NCBI GenBank assembly: GCA_002358555.1
Contig: DEPC01000261.1
Span: 1-21,090, forward strand
DNA from: Hungatella sp. UBA3402
GTDB lineage: Bacteria > Bacillota > Clostridia > Lachnospirales > Lachnospiraceae
Direction: 5' to 3'
Length of the DNA: 21,090 nucleotides
Shown one piece after another: positions 14,986 through 21,090 of this stretch; the first letter of the stretch is position 1; each line of letters opens with the position of its first letter. The translations under genes were made by a program, and so were the position numbers. The notes below the pieces were generated by a model. That model did no database searches. It was given only the letters and a program-made list of their open reading frames with translations, and was not told where the DNA came from.

Positions 14986-17900
14986 TTAGACTTCTTTCTC
15001 TAGTTTCTTATCTTCTTGACTAATAATTTCTTGCTCCTCTCTTTTTTCTATCTCTATCTCCCCTTGCTCTTTGGGAATCTCCTTGGCTTCTTCCGTATCC
15101 ATCTGTTCTTTGACAGATGTTTCCTGTTCCTGAATCTCAGAAACGGCTGCCTGTTTCTTCTTTTTCTTTCGTTTGCTGATTGCCAGCCAAACACCTGCAA
15201 AAACTATAACTCCTCCAGTCAGAATTATCCATATAGACATTTCTTTCACTGGTTTTAGAATTACAAAAGCTCCTGGACCATTCATTTCAAATACTAGATA
15301 GGCACCATCCCATCGGCTGTCTATCATACGAATCTCACCAGTTTCTACGATACCCACAACAGAACCTTTACCATAAGATTCTGCTAAGACATGAACAATC
15401 ATCTTCTCTGGAAGAGGAACCCCTTCTGGTTGAATAATGGTATATTCATACATATTTCCTATCTCAAAATCCTCTAATGGCTGCAATATTCCTGCTGTAT
15501 TCTCATCTGCCTTACCTTGTTTTTCCAATACAAGAGTAGTTCCTGGATAGAAATTAGCCTCTGCCAACAGTACAGGCATTTTATCCTCAGAAGAGGCAAT
15601 AGTGGTATTCCAAGCTTTATAAATGGCACGAATCTTTTGATTGCCTTTGACACAGGATAAATCTTTTTCCTCCCATTCATAATAATATCCATCTTTCTGA
15701 GGTACTTGGGGGATATCTTCTTCCTGAATACTGTCCCCATACTCACAAAATACTGTCTTTAGTACTTGGTCCTCTACCAGAAATGATACTGTCAATGTTC
15801 CGAATTCCTCTGGCATCTGCTCCATAGCTCGAAAGCTGTCATAAGATAGTCCCTGCGCCTGGTTTTCATAAGTGATACCATCAAGTGCTCCAATTCCTTC
15901 ATCTACATAGAAATTGCCTTGTATGATTCCCTCTTTATCAGTATCACCTGCTACTGTGCCAATCCATTCTCCCTCTAAATTTCCAAACGAAACCATAGCA
16001 TAATTATCTAAAATATCAGTTCCCCAGCCAGCAATCCCTCCAACATAGTTATTTCCATCAATGGTACACATATTGTAATTTCTGCGAAGGACATTTGCAC
16101 TGCTTCCTGTGATTCCTCCCGCATAATTTCCGTCCTCAGCTACAATATCACCATAATTTTGATTTTGAATCAATGCACCTAAATTTGCCTTCCCAGCAAT
16201 TCCTCCCACATAATCATTCGTTACTGTTATCTCATCTTGATTCTTACAATCCAACACAATTGCTCGGATATTGCGTGTGACATTTAATGTCCGTTCTTCT
16301 TCTACTTCAAGGTCTCGTTCTGGGTCAAGACTAGTTTCTAATCCAATAATCCCCACAATTCCGCCTGCCTGATAATCTGCCAAAACGACACCTTGGTTGA
16401 TGCAGGCATTTACCATTCCTTCTCCTAATCCTTCTCCATCCAGGTCAGACACATCTTCAAATAACTCTTTTTCCTCTTTTGCTCGATCTATTCCATCAGT
16501 AATAGTGCCACGTATCTGGTCAATTTGATTTACAATCTGGTCTTTTTGATTCCGAATCTGAGCCCTACTATTTTTCAAATCATTAGAAAGAGTATCAATA
16601 TCACTAGATAAAAGGTCTGCCTGTCCGGTCATCTCCTCATCTAAACTATGTAAATCATTTCTGGCTTTGTCTGCATTGATTCGGATAATATCAGACAACA
16701 TACTAGCCTCTGTTTGAAGATTTTCTATATCATTTCCAAAATCTTCTACGCCTCCTACCATATCTCCAGGTGCGTATAAAGCCAGATAAGCCAGGTCTTC
16801 CTGAAGTTCCTTGGTATATGTTACTAATTGTTCCATCTGCTGAAGGCGTTTTTGCAGCCATAACTTGAGAGATTGTATATCGCTGATATCTCCTTCATAT
16901 CCTTTTTCCATCTCAGCTCTCAAGTTTTTTATCTGCCGTGTTTTTTCCTTGGCAGACCAATAACGAGCTTCTGTCTCTCTGCTAGCCAAATCTAAGTTTG
17001 TATGGTCCAGTACATCTTCAATTTCCTCAATGGATTGGTCTACCTGCCTGTCAAAGTCATCTCCTCCTGTGCGGTATAAATCCTTATAAAATCTGCCGAT
17101 ATCTTTCATCTGGTCAATCTGTGCATCAATCTGGTCTAAATTGTTAGAAGCAGTATCTCCTGCCTGTTCAATCATTCCAGACAAGGAATCCCCCATATTA
17201 GACAATTCTTCCATCTGATTCTCTAAATCCCCGAACATATCCTCTTCATAGATTACAGATAGATAAGGCTCAAACTGCCCCACAATGCCTCCTACATCTT
17301 TTCTTCCTCGAATCTGACCATAATTTACACATTGGTCCACAAGGCCATTCTGCCGTCCAACGATGCCTCCCATATTGTAACCCATATGTGGATAACCAAC
17401 ACCGCCAAAATTGGTACAATTTCTGACTGTGCCAAAAGATAGTCCAGCAATTCCTCCGGTATCATTGACTCGCTCTACCTTGATTCCTTCTTCTAATCCA
17501 ATATTTCCCAAAGAAAGCTGAGTACTAGAATCCTCTGCTACCCCCTGACCGGTAGTATTGATTTCTCCTTTATTGATACAATCTTCAATCACTCCTTCAT
17601 TGTACCCAGCAATTCCTCCTGTCTTTAAATTTCCAGTCAAAACTGCTTGGTTCTGACATTTAGAAATGATTCCTGTCTCTTCGTTGTATCCGGCAATACC
17701 TCCCATTGCTTCCTGTGTTGTAATCTGTCCGGCAAAAGAGCAATTTTCAATAAACCCCCTGTTTGTTCCAACAATACCTCCTACATTAGTTCGACTTCCC
17801 TCTGGAGTCAAAGTTCCATCTACTGTAAGATTTTTAACGGTTGCTCCTTCTTGAATATATCGAAATAACCCAAGATTGGAGCCAGAAGAATGAATGGATA

Positions 17901-18291
17901 GACCAATAATCCCATGACCACCTCCATCAAAGGTTCCTGCAAATACAGGAATTGGCTGAAACTCAATTCCCTGCAGATTTAAGTCTGCTGCCAGAACAAA
18001 AGTTTTCCCTCTGGAATATACCTCTGTTGTGCAATTCTGACCGAAATTTATTAAATCTTCCACAGTAGAAATAAGAAACTCTCCATTCTCCGTTTCCATA
18101 TCTTCCTGGGCTGCCCAGACTTCTTCTATCCATAATCCACTGCCTTCGATGCTAGATAAAGCTAATGCTGTTGCAAGGAACATTGCCAGTTTCCTTTTTC
18201 CAGCTATTCCTTTACTTAACATAGTTCTTACTTTCTTATAGCAAAACTTTTGTTCTATAGTCCAGCCCTTACATGCATGTTTCTTTTTCAT
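14986..18291 (-). CDS. Membrane-anchored surface protein: GLUG beta-helix interrupted by a long coiled coil
   Basis: This protein has 1101 residues. A long basic N-region and hydrophobic stretch (AMFLATALALS near 36-46) form a signal peptide, with cleavage likely near the WAAQ at about 60. GLUG-type repeats (GGIVG/GGIAG, then NC/NY units) follow at about 120-340, roughly six copies. Residues about 347-620 are a long, strongly helical, charged coiled coil (DQIDAQIDQMKDIG, QIRNQKDQIVNQIDQIRG). Four to five more GLUG repeats follow at about 625-800, then a Listeria-Bacteroides-like repeat (about 830-885), a transmembrane helix (about 1019-1040), a lysine cluster and a highly charged cytosolic tail. 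The start is supported by AGGAGG 8 nt upstream, inside the end of the MMPL gene, 3 nt away. It likely works with that transporter outside the membrane. The function is not established. Confidence 0.9.
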   Translation of the reverse strand: MKKKHACKGWTIEQKFCYKKVRTMLSKGIAGKRKLAMFLATALALSSIEGSGLWIEEVWAAQEDMETENGEFLISTVEDLINFGQNCTTEVYSRGKTFVLAADLNLQGIEFQPIPVFAGTFDGGGHGIIGLSIHSSGSNLGLFRYIQEGATVKNLTVDGTLTPEGSRTNVGGIVGTNRGFIENCSFAGQITTQEAMGGIAGYNEETGIISKCQNQAVLTGNLKTGGIAGYNEGVIEDCINKGEINTTGQGVAEDSSTQLSLGNIGLEEGIKVERVNDTGGIAGLSFGTVRNCTNFGGVGYPHMGYNMGGIVGRQNGLVDQCVNYGQIRGRKDVGGIVGQFEPYLSVIYEEDMFGDLENQMEELSNMGDSLSGMIEQAGDTASNNLDQIDAQIDQMKDIGRFYKDLYRTGGDDFDRQVDQSIEEIEDVLDHTNLDLASRETEARYWSAKEKTRQIKNLRAEMEKGYEGDISDIQSLKLWLQKRLQQMEQLVTYTKELQEDLAYLALYAPGDMVGGVEDFGNDIENLQTEASMLSDIIRINADKARNDLHSLDEEMTGQADLLSSDIDTLSNDLKNSRAQIRNQKDQIVNQIDQIRGTITDGIDRAKEEKELFEDVSDLDGEGLGEGMVNACINQGVVLADYQAGGIVGIIGLETSLDPERDLEVEEERTLNVTRNIRAIVLDCKNQDEITVTNDYVGGIAGKANLGALIQNQNYGDIVAEDGNYAGGITGSSANVLRRNYNMCTIDGNNYVGGIAGWGTDILDNYAMVSFGNLEGEWIGTVAGDTDKEGIIQGNFYVDEGIGALDGITYENQAQGLSYDSFRAMEQMPEEFGTLTVSFLVEDQVLKTVFCEYGDSIQEEDIPQVPQKDGYYYEWEEKDLSCVKGNQKIRAIYKAWNTTIASSEDKMPVLLAEANFYPGTTLVLEKQGKADENTAGILQPLEDFEIGNMYEYTIIQPEGVPLPEKMIVHVLAESYGKGSVVGIVETGEIRMIDSRWDGAYLVFEMNGPGAFVILKPVKEMSIWIILTGGVIVFAGVWLAISKRKKKKKQAAVSEIQEQETSVKEQMDTEEAKEIPKEQGEIEIEKREEQEIISQEDKKLEKEV

Positions 18292-18294
18292 CGT

Positions 18295-20625
18295 CTACAC
18301 CTCCTTCTCCTGTCCCAGCTTGACTGCCTTTGTCAGTTCTGTCTTATCAATCAGTTTATCGCCTACAAGTAGAAGCTGTGGCAGAACAGTCATAACCAGA
18401 ATAATAGAAATCAATGTTCCCCGTCCCAGAACCTTTCCGAGAGAGGCAATTACTGCATTGTTGGTTAAATATCCAATAACAAATCCAGCACTGGTTAAGA
18501 TGGTGCCTGAAGTGATGATAGTAGGGAAAGACTGGTTTAATGATTCCACTACTGCTTTTTTCCTGTCAGGCATCTCTTTCCTCAAATCTAAATATCTGCT
18601 GGTAATGACAATCGCATAATCAATAGTAGCTCCCATCTGAATCGAGCTGACTACCAAATAGCTCAAGAAATACATAGTACTTTGAGTCAGATAAGGCATG
18701 GAGAAGTTAATCCAGATACTGCCTTGAATGGTCAATACCAGCAAAAACGGCAGCCCTGCAGATTGGAACGTAAACAGCAGAATAATCCCTACAAATAATG
18801 CTGTCAGTACACTGATAATCACATTGTCTCTCTGAAATGAAGTGCTTAAATCATAGTTGCTTGTGGCATCTCCCACTACATAAACCTCATCATAATAATC
18901 TAGTGCAATATCTCGAATATGGTCTATTGTCTTAAAAGTTTCTTCTCCTTCCACTGCCCCTTTTAGATTGAACACCAAACGGTCATAGGTTTCCCCTTCC
19001 AACTGTTCTCTTGCATCACAGACAGCCTTGTATAAATCATCAATCTCGTCGGACATTTCTTCATCAAATTCAATTCCGCCTTTTTCTTTTTGCTGATAGA
19101 TAAAATCAATCATATCAATAATGGATACTCGATAATCGTCCAGATTTTTCATAAAAGCACTATACTGTTCTTTGTCAAAGGCATAAAACTGATATAAGAC
19201 TCTTACCAAATCTAAATCTACTCCTGCCACCTCTGAAAAATCTCTTGGGCCTAATTTATCCACCAAGATATATTTTCCGTCATCACTGACCTCCACATTG
19301 GCAAGACCTAAAGCAGTATCCACCTCTTCCAAAGCTTCCAGACGTTTTAAAATGCGACCCTCGCTTTCATAATCTCCTCTGGGAACCACAATCGCCATAG
19401 TATTGGTTACTTCAAATGTCTCCTCTATCCTCTCCTTGGAAGCTAAAAATTCATTTTTCTTACTGGATTCAATAGAATTGATATCATATATGTAGGGACA
19501 TCTTCCTGAAAATACACTAGCTCCTGCTACAATAACCAAAAAGATAGGAAGTCCGATATAGCGCAGTTTTACGACAATTTTTCCCCAAAAGTTGATAGTT
19601 GGAACAAAATTTTTGTGAACTGTCCTATCAATGGCATTGGAAAACATGACAATAAGAGCTGGCATAAAAAGGAAAACTGTCAGAAGACTGATAATGATAG
19701 CCTTTGTCAACACACTTCCCAAATCCATTCCAATTCCAAACTGCATAAACATCAAGGCAACCATACCAGATACTGTTGTCAGACTGCTAGAGGATATTTC
19801 TGGAATCGCCTTGCTCAATGCCACAGTAATTGCCTCAATCGTTTCTTTATCTTCATGTTCTTCCATAAACCGATGGAACAAGATAATCGCATAATCAATG
19901 GCCAATGCAAGCTGGAGTACTGCTCCTACAGCATTGGTTACAAAGGAAATCTCTCCAAACCAATAGTTTGTTCCCATATTCAATAGCGCTGCCACTCCAA
20001 ACACTGCAAGGAAAATAACAATCTCCATATAAGTCTTGGAGGTAAATATCAACACCACAAGAATAATAAAGATGACAATTACCACAATAACTTTCATATC
20101 TGCTTTCAGAGAAGCTGCATCGTCCTTATCTACTGTAGTATACACATAAGAGGAATATCCATCGAGCTTTTCTCGAACTTGAACCATGGCTTCCTGTGAC
20201 AAGTCCGTGTCCTGCTCCTCCTCAAAAGTGAGTGTGTAAAGAGCACTGGCATTTTGGTAGTAATCCCCTATCTTGGCACTATCATAAGTATCATCTTCCT
20301 CGTCATAAAAGGAAACTGCTGAAATTCCCTTAATCTCCTCAAGCTCCTTTGACAATGACAAAGCCTTATCATAAGTAATATTACTTACTAGAATCTTAGC
20401 TGTTCCAAAAGTAGTGAACTCCTCATTCATAATATCAAGTCCCTGCCTGGTTTCTGTGCTTTCTGGAAGATATTCTGTCAAGTCATTGACTACCCCTACT
20501 TTGGGAATTGATATGACACTGTAAACACATGCAAGAGCAAACAACACGATAAATGCCTTTCTCTTATTCACAATGAACCTTGCCAGCCTCATCATGAAAT
20601 TTTCAGAAGTTTTTCTCTCTCCCAT
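18295..20625 (-). CDS. MMPL/RND family membrane transporter
   Basis: This 776-residue protein shows the two-fold layout of MMPL/RND exporters: a first membrane helix (about 25-43), an extracellular domain (about 45-180), a block of five helices (about 180-330), a second single helix, a second extracellular domain (about 370-590), and a last five-helix block. The proton-relay motif of the family appears in both halves: ALAIDYAIILFHRF with Asp near 242 and GATIDYAIVITSRY with Asp near 669. Such proteins export lipids, lipopeptides or drugs using the proton gradient. Its substrate is unknown. It is the first gene of the operon with the surface protein at 14986-18291, and a TetR-family gene is divergent. 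The ribosome binding site (AAGGA, 10 nt before ATG) is weak. No frame damage is seen. Confidence 0.93.
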   Translation of the reverse strand: MGERKTSENFMMRLARFIVNKRKAFIVLFALACVYSVISIPKVGVVNDLTEYLPESTETRQGLDIMNEEFTTFGTAKILVSNITYDKALSLSKELEEIKGISAVSFYDEEDDTYDSAKIGDYYQNASALYTLTFEEEQDTDLSQEAMVQVREKLDGYSSYVYTTVDKDDAASLKADMKVIVVIVIFIILVVLIFTSKTYMEIVIFLAVFGVAALLNMGTNYWFGEISFVTNAVGAVLQLALAIDYAIILFHRFMEEHEDKETIEAITVALSKAIPEISSSSLTTVSGMVALMFMQFGIGMDLGSVLTKAIIISLLTVFLFMPALIVMFSNAIDRTVHKNFVPTINFWGKIVVKLRYIGLPIFLVIVAGASVFSGRCPYIYDINSIESSKKNEFLASKERIEETFEVTNTMAIVVPRGDYESEGRILKRLEALEEVDTALGLANVEVSDDGKYILVDKLGPRDFSEVAGVDLDLVRVLYQFYAFDKEQYSAFMKNLDDYRVSIIDMIDFIYQQKEKGGIEFDEEMSDEIDDLYKAVCDAREQLEGETYDRLVFNLKGAVEGEETFKTIDHIRDIALDYYDEVYVVGDATSNYDLSTSFQRDNVIISVLTALFVGIILLFTFQSAGLPFLLVLTIQGSIWINFSMPYLTQSTMYFLSYLVVSSIQMGATIDYAIVITSRYLDLRKEMPDRKKAVVESLNQSFPTIITSGTILTSAGFVIGYLTNNAVIASLGKVLGRGTLISIILVMTVLPQLLLVGDKLIDKTELTKAVKLGQEKEV

Positions 20626-20662
20626 TCTTTCATAATCCTTTCTATGTTTAAGTAACTATAAC

Positions 20663-20676
20663 AGTTCATCAGAACT
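20663..20676. promoter_or_regulatory. Candidate TetR-family operator
   Basis: AGTTC and GAACT flank ATCA as a 14-bp dyad about 40 bp before the transporter start and just downstream of its predicted transcription start, where a repressor would block it. The short arms keep this tentative. Confidence 0.35.
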
Positions 20677-20688
20677 CTTATCTTCCAT

Positions 20689-20717
20689 ATTATGTATAAT
20701 TATGATAAAATACTCAA
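20689..20717 (-). promoter_or_regulatory. Promoter of the MMPL/surface-protein operon
   Basis: On the - strand TTGAGT (20712-20717) is followed after 17 nt by CATAAT (20689-20694), giving a leader of about 57 nt that contains the dyad at 20663-20676. Confidence 0.55.
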
Positions 20718-20796
20718 GTGCCAATTTTTCAAATCTGTCCTAAATGAGACATTTTTTGAGAAAGTGTCTATTTTTATACAAAGAAGGAGATTTGTT

Positions 20797-21090
20797 GTGA
20801 TTTCACATTCGGAAAAAAAAGAGAAAATATCTACAAGAAGAACTTATCTTCTGTTAAGTAAGTCTTTATTTGCACTTCTGGAGGAATACCCTTTTGAGAA
20901 AATTAGCTTGACTCAGCTATGCGAGCACTCTCTGGTGCCCCGTTCCACCTTTTACCGATATTTTGAAGATAAATATGACCTTCTGTACTATTGCCTTCAG
21001 AACTTTTTTGAAAATGCTGATGCAGATAAAGATGTTATCTATCTAAAAGATGGCAAAGGTCGAAAGTTTGTAACCAAATTGATTACTATA
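20797..21090 (+). CDS. TetR/AcrR family transcriptional regulator (3' end outside window)
   Basis: The frame is open for 98 codons from a GTG start to the window end. AAGGAG (20784-20789) stands 7 nt before the GTG, and no ATG serves better. The N-terminal part shows the TetR-type helix-turn-helix: FEKISLTQLCEHSLVPRSTF followed by YRYFEDKYDLLYY, where the YRYF-x-DK motif ends the recognition helix. This places the DNA-binding domain at about residues 17-64. The ligand-binding part lies outside the window. It is transcribed away from the MMPL operon over a 171-bp shared control region, the usual arrangement for a repressor of an exporter, so it probably regulates that operon and itself. Confidence 0.88.
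   Translation, partial: MISHSEKKEKISTRRTYLLLSKSLFALLEEYPFEKISLTQLCEHSLVPRSTFYRYFEDKYDLLYYCLQNFFENADADKDVIYLKDGKGRKFVTKLITI

Noticed and set aside
19615..19986. A 123-codon + strand ORF opposite the MMPL gene
   Set aside because: It is antisense to a clear transporter with intact motifs, has a His/Cys-rich composition typical of shadow frames, and has no start signal.

Overview
The window looks like a chromosomal segment of a low-GC, anaerobic Firmicute, most likely a gut Lachnospiraceae/Clostridiales bacterium. The reasons are AT-rich DNA, strong AGGAGG-type ribosome binding sites, Gram-positive-type lipoproteins, and the protein families present: an extracellular FMN/FAD reductase lipoprotein, GLUG-repeat surface proteins, MMPL exporters, and a GIY-YIG/helicase restriction system. 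This placement is inferred from style and families, not from a marker gene.

Region 1 (1-4711, + strand) is the 3' part of a restriction-modification-like operon. It holds the tail of an Eco57I-type adenine methyltransferase, then a same-frame ORF carrying the NPPY half of the methyltransferase, then a 1113-residue GIY-YIG/SF2-helicase protein whose C-terminus is a second, degenerate methyltransferase SAM-binding module. It converges on region 2 across an intergenic stretch holding a large nested hairpin.

Region 2 (4919-12199, all - strand) runs, in transcription order, from two uncharacterised cytosolic-looking proteins, through an uncharacterised lipoprotein and a YbaK/EbsC-type deacylase, to an ABC half-transporter translationally coupled to a DUF1349 protein, and then seryl-tRNA synthetase. 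The ABC transporter leader contains three copies of a 9-nt complementary motif. They can form two mutually exclusive RNA structures, one of which covers the ribosome binding site.

Region 3 (12200-14729, - strand) is a lipoprotein flavoprotein reductase (FMN-binding plus FAD-binding domains, fumarate/urocanate reductase superfamily). It has a strong promoter and a perfect 18-bp terminator-like hairpin. Just upstream is an orphan transposase N-terminus.

Region 4 (14986-21090) is a two-gene - strand operon: an MMPL/RND exporter followed 3 nt later by a large membrane-anchored surface protein in which a long coiled coil interrupts a GLUG beta-helix. A divergent TetR-family regulator, cut by the window end, probably controls it. 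The exporter plus beta-helix/coiled-coil partner is the most intriguing protein system here. Two small intergenic repeat families also recur in the window, one of them at the 3' ends of three - strand genes.
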